Source: Microvirga pakistanensis (GTDB lineage: Bacteria > Pseudomonadota > Alphaproteobacteria > Rhizobiales > Beijerinckiaceae). Taken from it: 46,365 nucleotides of DNA. The stretch covers positions 235,408 to 281,772 of the forward strand of contig NZ_SPJX01000012.1 of the NCBI RefSeq assembly GCF_004458765.1. Direction: 5' to 3'. Under the pieces are notes generated by a model, which was not told the DNA's origin, did not search any database, and saw only the letters and a list, made by a program, of their open reading frames with translations. This document shows positions 19,145 to 27,736 of this stretch, piece by piece. Numbering within the stretch: the first letter of the stretch is position 1; each line of letters opens with the position of its first letter. Made by a program: the position numbers and the translations under genes.

Positions 19145-20703
19145 CAGGCAGCTTTCTGCGAGTAGGCGGCGATGAGTTCGCGTTTGAGAACCTTGCCGCT
19201 GGGATTGAGAGGAAGCGCATCGATGAAGATGATGCGCTTGGGGCGCTTGAACGGGGCAAGATCGTGACTGGTGCGGCAGTGCTGATCGATCACGTCAACG
19301 GTCAGGTCGGGAGAGCCTTTCACGATGAAAGCGGTGACGATGCTGCCCCATTTGGGATCGGCCAATCCGACGACGGCAGCTTCCTGCACACCGGGGCAGC
19401 GGTAGAGCACATCCTCGACCTCACGGGGATAGATGTTCTCTCCGCCTGAAACGATCATGTCGTCGGCGCGCCCTCGGAAGGTGTAGAACCCATCCTTGTC
19501 GCGACTGAACAGATCGCCGGTCATGAGCCAGCCATCTTGCAGCTTCTTCGCCGTCTCCGCCGGCTTGTTCCAGTAGCCAGCCATCATCTGCGGGCCGCGC
19601 ACGAGCAGTTGCCCCACCTCGTCGTCAGCAACCATGTCCTCGGGATCGTAATCATCGTCCTGGCCGATACGGACGATGCGGCAATTGGTAATGAGAGTTG
19701 GCTTGCCGCAGGAGCCGAGATGGCTCAGCGCATCCTCGGGATGCAGAAGAAGCGTGAGGCTCGCCTCGGTCATGCCGTAGCCGTTATAAATGTTGGGACA
19801 GAATCGTTCGATCACCTGCTGCATGGTCGTGCTGGCAATAGCCGCTCCGCCCGTCGTGATCATGCGCAGCGATGACACGTCGTAAAGGTTGAAGCGGGGG
19901 TGAAACAGCATCTCCTGGATCTGGGTTGGCACGGCAAAAAGCGTCGTGATGCGCTCGGAATCAATGGCTTCGAGCGTCGCCAGCGCCTCATAGCGCTCCA
20001 TGATCACGTTCGTACCGCCCACCATCATGTGAGGTGTGAAATAAGCCTGCATGCCGCCGACATGATAAAGGGGCGCGATGTGGAGAGCGATATCTCGATG
20101 AGACAATTTATATTCCATCGTGCAGTTCTGCGCGATTGCCACATCGTTGGCATGGGTATGCATGACGCCCTTGGGCTTACCCGTCGTACCGGATGTGTAG
20201 ACGAGAGCGGAGAGATGCTCAGGCAGGACCGCCGGGTGCATGTCGGACGGTGAATGCTGCTCGGCCAGGATCTCGAAGTCGAAATGCCCGGCTGGCAATT
20301 CGGCAATGTCACCACCATAGGCGATATAGGCATGAACGCTGGGGACATTCTCGGCAATGCGCAGCACATTGTCCTGGAGGCTGCGGCCATAGACCAGCAC
20401 TCGTGCTCCGGAATCGCGCAGGATGTAGGCGGCCTCGCCCGAGGCCAGACGGAAATTCATCGGCACGGCCACGGCACCGAGAAGCTGACAAGCAAAGAAC
20501 GTTGTGGCCGATGCTTCCGATGTATTGAGATAGAAGGCAACGCGATCCGTCGGTCTCACGCCCATTTCGGCGAGAGCGCCGGCAAAGCGTAGGATTCGTG
20601 CATACCAGGCCTCGTACGTCCAGCGCCGCTCATTGTGGACCAGAGCGGTGCGGCTCGGATATTTTTCAACGCTCTGCAGAAGGAGGCTCGTGATCGTCAA
20701 CAT
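19144..20703 (-). CDS. Acyl-CoA synthetase / AMP-dependent CoA ligase
   Basis: This 519-aa class I adenylate-forming enzyme activates a carboxylate to its CoA thioester with ATP. The P-loop YTSGTTGKPKG is at about 169-179, NGYGMTEAS near 310, the motif TGDLFSRDKDGFYTFRGRAD near 395 and IVSGGENIYPREVED after it. The catalytic lysine is K504 in NPSGKVLKREL. No transmembrane or peptidyl-carrier domain is attached. An in-frame TTG at 20718 overlaps the acyl-CoA dehydrogenase stop (TTGA) and is a possible alternative start. Next to an acyl-CoA dehydrogenase, a crotonase and a betaine-type importer it fits a CaiC-like or DmdB-like ligase. Sequence alone does not fix the acid. Confidence 0.92.
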   Translation of the reverse strand: MLTITSLLLQSVEKYPSRTALVHNERRWTYEAWYARILRFAGALAEMGVRPTDRVAFYLNTSEASATTFFACQLLGAVAVPMNFRLASGEAAYILRDSGARVLVYGRSLQDNVLRIAENVPSVHAYIAYGGDIAELPAGHFDFEILAEQHSPSDMHPAVLPEHLSALVYTSGTTGKPKGVMHTHANDVAIAQNCTMEYKLSHRDIALHIAPLYHVGGMQAYFTPHMMVGGTNVIMERYEALATLEAIDSERITTLFAVPTQIQEMLFHPRFNLYDVSSLRMITTGGAAIASTTMQQVIERFCPNIYNGYGMTEASLTLLLHPEDALSHLGSCGKPTLITNCRIVRIGQDDDYDPEDMVADDEVGQLLVRGPQMMAGYWNKPAETAKKLQDGWLMTGDLFSRDKDGFYTFRGRADDMIVSGGENIYPREVEDVLYRCPGVQEAAVVGLADPKWGSIVTAFIVKGSPDLTVDVIDQHCRTSHDLAPFKRPKRIIFIDALPLNPSGKVLKRELIAAYSQKAA

Positions 20704-20714
20704 GGGACACAGCT

Positions 20715-21914
20715 TCAAAGATTAGGCTTCAAGGTGGGCAGGTCAGTGGAGGCGATGAGGTAGCGTGCCATGTCGGAGGTTCCGCCGACGATGGGTAGAG
20801 CACGCGCATCGCGGTAAAGCTGCTCGGCTCGGCCATATTCCTTGGTGATGCCGTCGCCGCCGAGAATCTGAACCGCCTTGTCGGCGCAGTAAACAGCGGT
20901 TTCAGTGGCGACGAGCTTCGCCATCGCGGCAGGCTTGGCCAGCTCCTTACCCGTGATGCCGGCATCGTACAGCTTGGCGGCTCTATAGGTCAGGAGCTCC
21001 GCCGCATCGATGCGCCAGCTCATTTCGGCAATGGTGCTCCAGATGAGCTGCTTCGCCCCGAGCTTCTGCCCGAAAACCTCCCGGGTCTGGGCGTGATCCT
21101 GGGCGATCTTGAAGGCGGAGCGGGAAACGCCGACGCCGGTTCCGCCGAGGATCGTGCGCTCGAAATTGAACATGCTCACCATGATGCGCGTGCCTTGTCC
21201 GGGCTCTCCGAGGATGTGGTCGCGCGGCACGCGCACGTCACGCATCTCCACCTCGCCGACCACACAGCCCCGGCGGCCCATGAAAGTGTAGCGTCTCGGA
21301 AAGCTCAAGCCCGGCCTGCCTGCCGGCACGACGATGGCAGATAGGCCTTTGCCGGGAGGTGCACCGGGATCGGTGATCCCGTACATGATGTAGACATCGG
21401 CCACGCTGGCATTGGAGATGTAGCGCTTGAGGCCGTTCAGCACCCATTCCTGCCGCGCTTCGTCGAACGTGATCCGTGTCTGCAGGCGGGATGTGTCTGA
21501 GCCGGCGGACGGCTCCGTGACGCCGATGGCCCCGACCGTGCGCCCGGCAATGATATCGCCGAGATAACGCTCGCGAATCTCGTCCTTCGCATAGCGGTGT
21601 AGCGGATAGGCACAACTCAAAGCAGTGCCGATGGTGGTCTCAAACGCATAATTGATGGCGGCCGCCTCCTCGGAGAGGATGGTCGCGTGCGTCAACCCTG
21701 GCTTCGTGAGCCACCCGCGATAGAGGTCGCGGAACATGAGTTTCAGGTAACCCGCTTTGCCGAGTGCATGCACCACGGCCTTCACCGCATCCCAGCTGTC
21801 ATCGTCCTCGATGGCCGCAGCACGCGGCGCGAGTTCACGCGCCAGAAAATCGCGTATCTCCGCACGAAACCGCCTATCTTCCTCATCGAGGATGAAATCC
21901 TGCACACGACTCAT
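20715..21914 (-). CDS. Acyl-CoA dehydrogenase family protein
   Basis: This 399-aa FAD-dependent dehydrogenase would introduce an alpha,beta double bond and pass electrons to ETF. The flavin-binding segments IGVTEPSAGSDTSRL (about 142-156) and NGLKRYISNASVADVYIM are clear, as are EVFGQKLGAKQLI and ILGGDGITKEYGRAEQLYRD. The usual catalytic-base motif YEGTS is VGGTS here (residues 376-380), so the classical Glu is Gly377. Some subfamilies place the base elsewhere, and some CaiA-type enzymes act as reductases. The start overlaps the hydrolase stop (ATGA), so it is coupled to it. Confidence 0.92.
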   Translation of the reverse strand: MSRVQDFILDEEDRRFRAEIRDFLARELAPRAAAIEDDDSWDAVKAVVHALGKAGYLKLMFRDLYRGWLTKPGLTHATILSEEAAAINYAFETTIGTALSCAYPLHRYAKDEIRERYLGDIIAGRTVGAIGVTEPSAGSDTSRLQTRITFDEARQEWVLNGLKRYISNASVADVYIMYGITDPGAPPGKGLSAIVVPAGRPGLSFPRRYTFMGRRGCVVGEVEMRDVRVPRDHILGEPGQGTRIMVSMFNFERTILGGTGVGVSRSAFKIAQDHAQTREVFGQKLGAKQLIWSTIAEMSWRIDAAELLTYRAAKLYDAGITGKELAKPAAMAKLVATETAVYCADKAVQILGGDGITKEYGRAEQLYRDARALPIVGGTSDMARYLIASTDLPTLKPNL

Positions 21915-22759
21915 GACGGCGTGCCCTCGGCAAGGCGGGTAAAGGCGCGGGCAAGCAGGGTGGCGGCTCCATCGCGCACGGTAGGCAGGAGAAAGCGTGC
22001 CTGGCGCACGGCTTCGTAATCGATATCTGTCACGATCAGTGCTTCTCTGTCCTCGGCTTGAGCGAGCGTGTTCCCTGCCGGACCGAGAATGCGGGAGCCG
22101 CCCCAGAAGGTAAGTTCACCTTCCCGCCCGACGCGGTTGGCAAGAACAAGGGGAAAGCCATAGGTCATAGCGTGGAAGCGGGCATTGATCGCCCATCCTT
22201 CCCTATTGTCGAACTCATCGCCGACCGCCTCCCGGGCAGAGCTGATCGGGGCGAGCAGCAGGTTGGTGCCGCTCAGCGCGGCCCAATGAACAAGACCCGG
22301 ATTCCACAGATCGGCGCAGATCATCACGGATGCATGCCACTCCATTCCGATCGGGTGAAGCGAGATGCTCGTTCCCGTTCCATAAAATTTGCCGTCCTCA
22401 AGACGGCCATAGGTCGCAAGGTTGATCTTCCGGTAAACGAAGGCAACCCTCTCACCCGTTAGTCCGAAAGCGCTGTTGAAGAACAAGGCACCCGCAGCCT
22501 CCTCAACGCCTCCAACGATGGTCAGCATCGGTCCGCTTGCGCGGCTCAGCTCGCGTAAAGCCGGATGATCCATCCTCAATGCCAAGCGCGTTGCCTCACG
22601 CCCGCCTGAATGTCCAACAAGGGAAAGCTCCGGAAATACAAGCACCTGCGCACCTGCCGCACGCGCCTCGGCAATCACGTCGAGATGCTTGCGAAGATTA
22701 GCGTCGAGATCACCGAGGGGCGTCTCGATTTGCGCTGCGGCAAGTTTGAGGATTCTCAT
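21911..22759 (-). CDS. Carbon-nitrogen hydrolase (nitrilase superfamily)
   Basis: This 282-aa hydrolase has a complete Glu-Lys-Cys triad: E44 in FPELSL, K111 in YRKINL and C148 in ICADLWNPG. Such enzymes hydrolyse amides, carbamoyl groups or nitriles; the ICADLW context favours an amidase over a true nitrilase. It lies between the importer's binding protein and the CoA-handling enzymes, with its stop overlapping the dehydrogenase start. It may release the carboxylate that the ligase then activates, for example from a betaine amide; this is inference. Neither the start at 22759 nor the longer one at 22795 has a good ribosome binding site. Confidence 0.88.
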   Translation of the reverse strand: MRILKLAAAQIETPLGDLDANLRKHLDVIAEARAAGAQVLVFPELSLVGHSGGREATRLALRMDHPALRELSRASGPMLTIVGGVEEAAGALFFNSAFGLTGERVAFVYRKINLATYGRLEDGKFYGTGTSISLHPIGMEWHASVMICADLWNPGLVHWAALSGTNLLLAPISSAREAVGDEFDNREGWAINARFHAMTYGFPLVLANRVGREGELTFWGGSRILGPAGNTLAQAEDREALIVTDIDYEAVRQARFLLPTVRDGAATLLARAFTRLAEGTPS

Positions 22760-22812
22760 TGCAGGACCAAGCGTGAGGGAAGAGGCCGAAGCCATGGCTT
22801 CGGCCGACGGCG

Positions 22813-23706
22813 TTAGATGAGACCGTTGGATTTCAGGAAGTTCATGGAAACCTCCTCAACCGATTTCTTTTCCACATCGACGCTGGCATTGAGCTTCGCC
22901 ATCGTATCATCGTCGAGCTTGGCGGAGAGACCGTTCAACAGCTCGGCGAGCTTCGGGCTCGCATCGAGCGTCTGCTTGCGGACGACCGGGGTGAGTGCAT
23001 AGGAAGGGAAAAAGTTCTTGTCGTCCTTGAGCACGACGAAGTTGAAGGCCGGGATGCGCCCATCGGTGGCGAAGGCGAGCGCCACATCGACTTGACGCTC
23101 CTTGAGAGCCGAATAGGTGAGACCGGAATCCATGCGCTTGACGTTCGCGCGACCGAACTCGAACTTGTAGGCCTCCTCCAGGGGTTTCAGTCCGTCCGGA
23201 CGCTCGGCGAATTCCGCATTGCTGGCAAATGTCAGCTTATTGCCGCCCGCGACCTTGCCGGCGAGATCGGTAATCGACTTGATGCCGCTCTTCTCGGCCG
23301 CATCGCGGTTCATCACGAGGGCGTAGGTATTGTTGGCGCGGGACGGATTGAGCCAGACGAGACCCTTCTTCTCGTCCAGATCCTTCACGCGCTTATAGGT
23401 TTCCTCCGGCGAGAGCTTGTCGCTGATCTTGTTGTAGGTGATGAGCGAGGTGCCGGTATATTCCCAATACACGTCGACCTGGCCGTTCTCCTGCGCCTGG
23501 CGCAGCACGGCGCTACCCATGCCTGCGCGCTTATCGGCCTTGAAGCCCTTCGCGTTCAGGAGCTGAGACGTCATTTCGGCCATCAGCTGCTGTTCGGTGA
23601 AGTTCTTGCCTCCCACGACAACAGGCGTCTGCGCGAGAGCCGAGCCGAGGCCCATGGCGGCGAAGGCCGCTGTTGCCAGAACGAGGCGACGGTTGATGAA
23701 ATTCAT
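22813..23706 (-). CDS. Betaine/quaternary-amine ABC substrate-binding protein (OpuAC/OsmF-like)
   Basis: This 297-aa periplasmic binding protein carries a Sec signal peptide (RRLVLATAAFAAMGLGSALA then QTP, about residue 25). The mature part has the OpuAC-family start VVVGGKNFTEQQLMAEM, the hinge-proximal block GQVDVYWEYTGTSLITY and ALAFATDGRIPAFNFVVLKD. This family binds glycine betaine, choline, carnitine, proline betaine or related compounds. The start has GGAGG 7 nt upstream. It is the last transporter gene, 42 nt after the second permease, and probably supplies the substrate for the enzymes encoded next. Confidence 0.92.
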   Translation of the reverse strand: MNFINRRLVLATAAFAAMGLGSALAQTPVVVGGKNFTEQQLMAEMTSQLLNAKGFKADKRAGMGSAVLRQAQENGQVDVYWEYTGTSLITYNKISDKLSPEETYKRVKDLDEKKGLVWLNPSRANNTYALVMNRDAAEKSGIKSITDLAGKVAGGNKLTFASNAEFAERPDGLKPLEEAYKFEFGRANVKRMDSGLTYSALKERQVDVALAFATDGRIPAFNFVVLKDDKNFFPSYALTPVVRKQTLDASPKLAELLNGLSAKLDDDTMAKLNASVDVEKKSVEEVSMNFLKSNGLI

Positions 23707-23747
23707 GGTTGTGTCCTCCCATTTGGCCGGGACTGCCCCGTGCCTTG

Positions 23748-24512
23748 TTATGTCTCCGGCATCACGCCGCGCGGCACCACGGCGCGCGTGACGAGAGCGA
23801 TGACGAAGTCCGTGATCACGGCGAGGATCGCCGTGGGAATGGCACCGGCCAGCATCATGCCGGGCTCGCTGAGGTCGATGCCGGTAAAGATCAGTTCGCC
23901 CAGTCCACCACCTCCGATCAGAAAGGCGAGCGGCACCGTGCCGACATTGACGGTGACGGCCGTACGGATCCCGGCGAAGATGACGTAAAGTGCGTTCGGC
24001 AGCTCGACCCGCCACAGGATCTCGGCGGGCTTCATGCCCATGCCGGTCGCGGCCTCGATGAGATGAGCCGGCACCTCGAGCAGACCGATATAGGTGTTGC
24101 GCACGATGGGCAGCAGCGTCATGAGCCAGAGCGCGAAAATCGCAGGCGGCGCGCCGATGCCGAGGATGCTCATGGAGAGGGCGAGCACGGCGAGCGTCGG
24201 AATCGTGGTGCCGATATTGAGCGCCTGCATCACAGCCTCCGCGAAGGCGCGGAATCGCTTTCGGCTCAACGCGATGCCCAGCAATACGCCGACCACCACG
24301 GCCATGCCGCCAGAGATGGCGGCCAGCTCCATATGCTGCACCGACAGGAAGGTGATGTCGTCCCAGCGCCGGATAATATCCTTGAGAAGCCCCATGGCAT
24401 AGGCCGCCGCGACGGCCACCCCGATGGCGCTCAGAATGACGAACCCACGCACAGGAAGCGCAATCTTCGACAGGCGCCCGATGGCGATGGCGGCTCCGGC
24501 TTCCTTGGTCAC
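23748..24512 (-). CDS. Betaine-type ABC transporter permease (OpuBB-like)
   Basis: This 254-aa inner-membrane permease has about six hydrophobic helices. The EAA-loop region AATGMGMKPAEILWRVELPNAL is diagnostic of BPD transport systems, with IGGGGLGELIFTGIDL after it. It starts with GTG in a GTGA overlap with the ATPase stop. It pairs with the other permease at 25663 in a heterodimeric channel. Confidence 0.93.
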   Translation of the reverse strand: MTKEAGAAIAIGRLSKIALPVRGFVILSAIGVAVAAAYAMGLLKDIIRRWDDITFLSVQHMELAAISGGMAVVVGVLLGIALSRKRFRAFAEAVMQALNIGTTIPTLAVLALSMSILGIGAPPAIFALWLMTLLPIVRNTYIGLLEVPAHLIEAATGMGMKPAEILWRVELPNALYVIFAGIRTAVTVNVGTVPLAFLIGGGGLGELIFTGIDLSEPGMMLAGAIPTAILAVITDFVIALVTRAVVPRGVMPET

Positions 24513-25648
24513 GCGACAGCTCCCTGCGGCATGGGTGCAGAGGCGCTCCGGCTGCGATAAGTATCACCAAGACGACGGGTGATTCCGGCCTGCGTGATGC
24601 AGCCGCCGAAGCGTCCGTCAGCATTGATGCAGGTAAGCCATGTGACGTCGTGGGTGAACATCATTGCCACGGCGGTGCGCAGGTCCGCATCGGTGCGGAT
24701 TGTCGCGGGCAAGGGCCGCATTCTCGATGAGACCGGCCCGATGCCGACCGCATCCTCCGCATGAACCCAGCCCACGGGCAAGCCCTGCGGGTCGAGCACC
24801 ACAATAGTGTCGAGGTGGCCCTCGCGCAGGATCGCGTAGGCGCGGCTGAGATCGTCCGTGAGGGAGACCGTGCCCACTGCGCCATTCTGGGCCTCGGCGA
24901 CCGTCACGAGCCTCAGGCGCTTGAGGGTGCGATCGGCACCCACGAAATCGGCGATGAAGCTGTTGGCCGGATGCGCGAGGATCGTATCGGGTGTGTCGTA
25001 TTGCTCCAGCTTGCCCGCGCGGAAGATGGCGATCTTGTCGCCCATCTTCACCGCCTCGTCGATGTCATGGCTGACGAAGAGGATGGTCTTGCGCAAGGTC
25101 TTCTGCATGCGCAGGAACTCGTCCTGGATGATCTCGCGGTTGATCGGGTCAATGGCCCCAAAGGGCTCGTCCATGATCATGACCGGCGGATCGGCCGCGA
25201 GTGCCCGTGCTACGCCTACACGCTGCTGCTGGCCGCCCGAGAGCTCGCGCGGGAAGCGTTTGAGGAAGACCGACGGATCGAGGGCCACGAGCTCCAGAAG
25301 CTCGGCAGCACGGCGCTTGGCCTTTGCATCGTCCCACTTCAGCAGGCGCGGCACGACGCAGATGTTTTCTTCCACCGTCATGTTGGGAAAGAGGCCGATC
25401 TGCTGGATCACGTAACCCATGCCGCGACGCACCTCGACCGGGTCCATATTGTCCGTGTCTCGCCCGCCGACGAGGATCTTTCCCGAGGTTTTCTCGATCA
25501 GCCGGTTGACCATCTTGAGTGTCGTGGTCTTGCCGCAGCCGGAAGGCCCGAGGAGAATGCAGATCTCTCCTTCCGGAACCTCCATGTTGATCCGGTCCGC
25601 CGCGATGACGGAGCCGAATGTCTTGGTGAGATCTTCAAGCTTGATCAT
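24509..25648 (-). CDS. Betaine-type ABC transporter ATPase with CBS domains (OpuA-like)
   Basis: This 379-aa ATPase has Walker A GPSGCGKTT (about 34-42), Q-loop in VIQQIGLFPNMTVEENI, signature LSGGQQQRV (about 139-147), Walker B MIMDEPFGAID and H-loop FVSHDIDEA. The C-terminal third (about 255-370) holds two CBS repeats (RAYAILREGHLDTIVVLD; RTAVAMMFTHDVTWLTCIN). In OpuA such repeats sense ionic strength or c-di-AMP; whether they do here is unknown. GAGGA lies 7 nt before the ATG. It is followed by the second permease with a 4-nt overlap. Confidence 0.94.
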   Translation of the reverse strand: MIKLEDLTKTFGSVIAADRINMEVPEGEICILLGPSGCGKTTTLKMVNRLIEKTSGKILVGGRDTDNMDPVEVRRGMGYVIQQIGLFPNMTVEENICVVPRLLKWDDAKAKRRAAELLELVALDPSVFLKRFPRELSGGQQQRVGVARALAADPPVMIMDEPFGAIDPINREIIQDEFLRMQKTLRKTILFVSHDIDEAVKMGDKIAIFRAGKLEQYDTPDTILAHPANSFIADFVGADRTLKRLRLVTVAEAQNGAVGTVSLTDDLSRAYAILREGHLDTIVVLDPQGLPVGWVHAEDAVGIGPVSSRMRPLPATIRTDADLRTAVAMMFTHDVTWLTCINADGRFGGCITQAGITRRLGDTYRSRSASAPMPQGAVA

Positions 25649-25662
25649 GGGGAATCCTCGGC

Positions 25663-26313
25663 TCACGCACGCAGGCCGGCTGGGGTGAGCTGGCGTTGAA
25701 TCCACAACAGGACGTAGTCGGCGGCGATGGCGAGAAGGCTCACGCACAATGCGCCCGCGACGAGCTGGCGGCTGTCGGTCTGCGAGATGCCTCGGCTGAT
25801 GAGCGAACCGAGACCACCCGCACCGATATAGGTGGCGATGGCGGTAACGCCGATATTGATGACGACCGCCACCCGCACGCCCGCCATGATGACCGGCACC
25901 GCGATGGGAAGCTCCACCTTCCACAACCGTTCGAGTGCCGTCATGCCCATGCCCCGGGCGGCCTCGCGCAAGGCAGGGTCGACATTGTTGATGGCCGTAT
26001 AGGTGTTGCGGATGATGGGAAGCTGGGAATAGAGCAGCACCGCGATCATGGCGGGCAGGTAGCCGATGCCCTGCCCGATCAGCGACAGCACCGGAATCAG
26101 CATGCCGAACAGGGCGATGGACGGGATCGTCATCACGATGGCGGCGATGTAGAGAACGATGTCCGCCGCCTTCTTGTTCTGGGTGATGGCAATGCCGATC
26201 GGCACGCCTGTGATGATGGCGAGCCCCACGGCCAAGCCGACGATCGATACGTGCTGCCCTGTCAAAAACAGGATCGTCTGCGCGTTGTCGCGCATGAAAG
26301 CCAGAGTTTCCAT
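25663..26313 (-). CDS. Betaine-type ABC transporter permease (OpuBB-like)
   Basis: This 216-aa permease has five to six hydrophobic helices and the BPD signature EAARGMGMTALERLWKVELP, then YIGAGGLGSLISRGIS. GGGGA lies about 7 nt before the ATG. It is the first transporter gene, 105 nt downstream of the regulator gene, and the intergenic gap holds a dyad-rich operator. Its partner permease is at 23748. Confidence 0.93.
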   Translation of the reverse strand: METLAFMRDNAQTILFLTGQHVSIVGLAVGLAIITGVPIGIAITQNKKAADIVLYIAAIVMTIPSIALFGMLIPVLSLIGQGIGYLPAMIAVLLYSQLPIIRNTYTAINNVDPALREAARGMGMTALERLWKVELPIAVPVIMAGVRVAVVINIGVTAIATYIGAGGLGSLISRGISQTDSRQLVAGALCVSLLAIAADYVLLWIQRQLTPAGLRA

Positions 26314-26365
26314 CCTAAAGTCCCCGGCGCATTGTCTGCGCTCTAGACCTTCAACCCTCGCACAC

Positions 26366-26405
26366 TTCCACGCCTGGAACTATTCCATAAACGACATCTG
26401 ATGTC
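26366..26405. promoter_or_regulatory. Dyad-rich operator in front of the betaine locus
   Basis: Three alternating half-sites occur: TTCCA (26366-26370), TGGAA (26375-26379) and TTCCA (26383-26387). They form TTCCA-N4-TGGAA and TGGAA-N3-TTCCA. A separate perfect dyad GACATC-T-GATGTC lies at 26393-26405. All sit between the regulator stop and the first transporter gene, where an AraC-type activator would bind. The assignment to the neighbouring regulator is inferred. Confidence 0.55.
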
Positions 26406-26418
26406 CTATAACCGCCAT

Positions 26419-27381
26419 TTATTGACGCGACTGCCGAGGTGTCTGCTGGAAAGCCTGACGAAAGCAGCGGCCGAAATGCGATGGGCTGGTGAAGCCGCAG
26501 CGCAATGCAACCTCCGTCAGGGGCGTGTCGGTTTCGGATAAAAGGCGTTTCGCCTCGCGGAGCCTCAGGTTCATGTAGAATCGCCCCGGTGTTGCCCCCA
26601 GATGGCTAGCGAAAAGCCGCTCCAATTGCCTTTCCGTAACGCCTGATCGGACAGCGATATGCCTGATCTCGAGTGGTTGCTCGATGGACTGCTCCATCAG
26701 GGTCAGGGCTGTCACCAGGGCTGGGCTCGTGGTGCCGTAGCGGCCGACAACATCGATTCTCTGACTGTCATCCGCCGAGCGGATATGCGTATAGAGAAAC
26801 TGCTCGGCGACACCCGCGGCCAGCGTCGAGCCGAACTGGCGCGCGATAAAGGTGAGCATCATGTCGAGCCCCGCGATGCCGCCGCCGCAGGTGAAGCGCT
26901 TGCGGTCGATCACGAACAAGGTGCGGCTGGGCTTCAGGTCCGGGAATTCCTCCATGAGGTCCTGGGCCATTTCCCAATGGATCGTGAACTTGTAACCCTT
27001 CAAAAGGCCCGCGCGGGCGAGCAAGAGGCTTGCGGTGCTCACAGCCCCAATCTCACTGCCCGCGCGCTCCTGCTGGCGCAGCCAGCGGAATACGGGCGCC
27101 TCATGGAAATCCGCCACGTTGAGGCTGGCCACCACGATCACCGCATCGAAGGTCGCCGGATGATCGAGCCCGCCATCAGGCTGGAGGCGGAAACCACTGC
27201 TTGACTGGACCGGCTCTCCCGTCGCGCTGATCAGATGCCACTCATAGAGACTGCGGCCCGCAAGCCTGTTGGCCGCACGCAAGGGCTCGCTCGCTGCGCT
27301 CAGAGCCATGAGAGAAAAGCCCGGCAATATAAGGAATCCGAAGCGCAACGGCCTCGTCTCCCCGTTTAGAACGTCTACCAT
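26419..27381 (-). CDS. GATase1-AraC transcriptional regulator (GbdR/CdhR-like)
   Basis: This 320-aa regulator has an N-terminal DJ-1/PfpI-like domain (about 10-195: FGFLILPGFSLMALSAASEP, AANRLAGRSLYEWHL, FTCGGGIAGLDMMLTFI). The C-terminal AraC domain (about 220-315) has two helix-turn-helix units (IRHIAVRSGVTERQLERLF and LTEVALRCGFTSPSHFGRCF). The N-terminal signature is that of the GbdR/CdhR/ArgR group, which senses betaine, carnitine or arginine-type ligands. It lies directly upstream of the transporter genes on the same strand and probably activates them from 26366-26405. ATG 27381 is used; an in-frame TTG at 27390 is possible. Confidence 0.9.
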   Translation of the reverse strand: MVDVLNGETRPLRFGFLILPGFSLMALSAASEPLRAANRLAGRSLYEWHLISATGEPVQSSSGFRLQPDGGLDHPATFDAVIVVASLNVADFHEAPVFRWLRQQERAGSEIGAVSTASLLLARAGLLKGYKFTIHWEMAQDLMEEFPDLKPSRTLFVIDRKRFTCGGGIAGLDMMLTFIARQFGSTLAAGVAEQFLYTHIRSADDSQRIDVVGRYGTTSPALVTALTLMEQSIEQPLEIRHIAVRSGVTERQLERLFASHLGATPGRFYMNLRLREAKRLLSETDTPLTEVALRCGFTSPSHFGRCFRQAFQQTPRQSRQ

Positions 27382-27390
27382 GCACTGCAA

Positions 27391-27736
27391 TTTCGACTAT
27401 AAGGAGTCGGTCATAGCCTGGTCGTCAAGGTCGGCTACTGTCAGTAAACTACATTAAGTTGCCGGCTGCCCCAATATCGAATCGGGACACTTCACCCCTA
27501 CGGCTCTTTACTTGTCTGAGCACCAATCGGCCTGACCAGGATCGCAGAAGGGACTCACCCGAGCTGGAAGAAACAGCCAGCGGGGAAGATGGCCATACAT
27601 TCCTATAAAGCCGGTACGATATTCCAGCGAGAGCAATGTTTGGCTGCCTCAGAGGCCTCGTCCGCTATTCCTGCGTGAAGCGCAGAGCGCCCAGGCCTCG
27701 CACGCACCTATAGGGGCTCTCTGCGATAACCATCGC
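27391..27736. other. 346-nt intergenic region
   Basis: No gene is recognised. It should hold the promoter of the AraC-type regulator gene (minus strand). A TTGACG at about 27449-27454 and TATAGT about 21 nt further are poorly spaced, so I do not call a promoter. Confidence 0.45.

Noticed and set aside
18347..22759. Direct assignment of the cluster as dmd (DMSP) or cai (carnitine) genes
   Set aside because: dmdA and caiB/caiE are absent from the window and the catalytic-site variants are not diagnostic, so no gene symbols were given.
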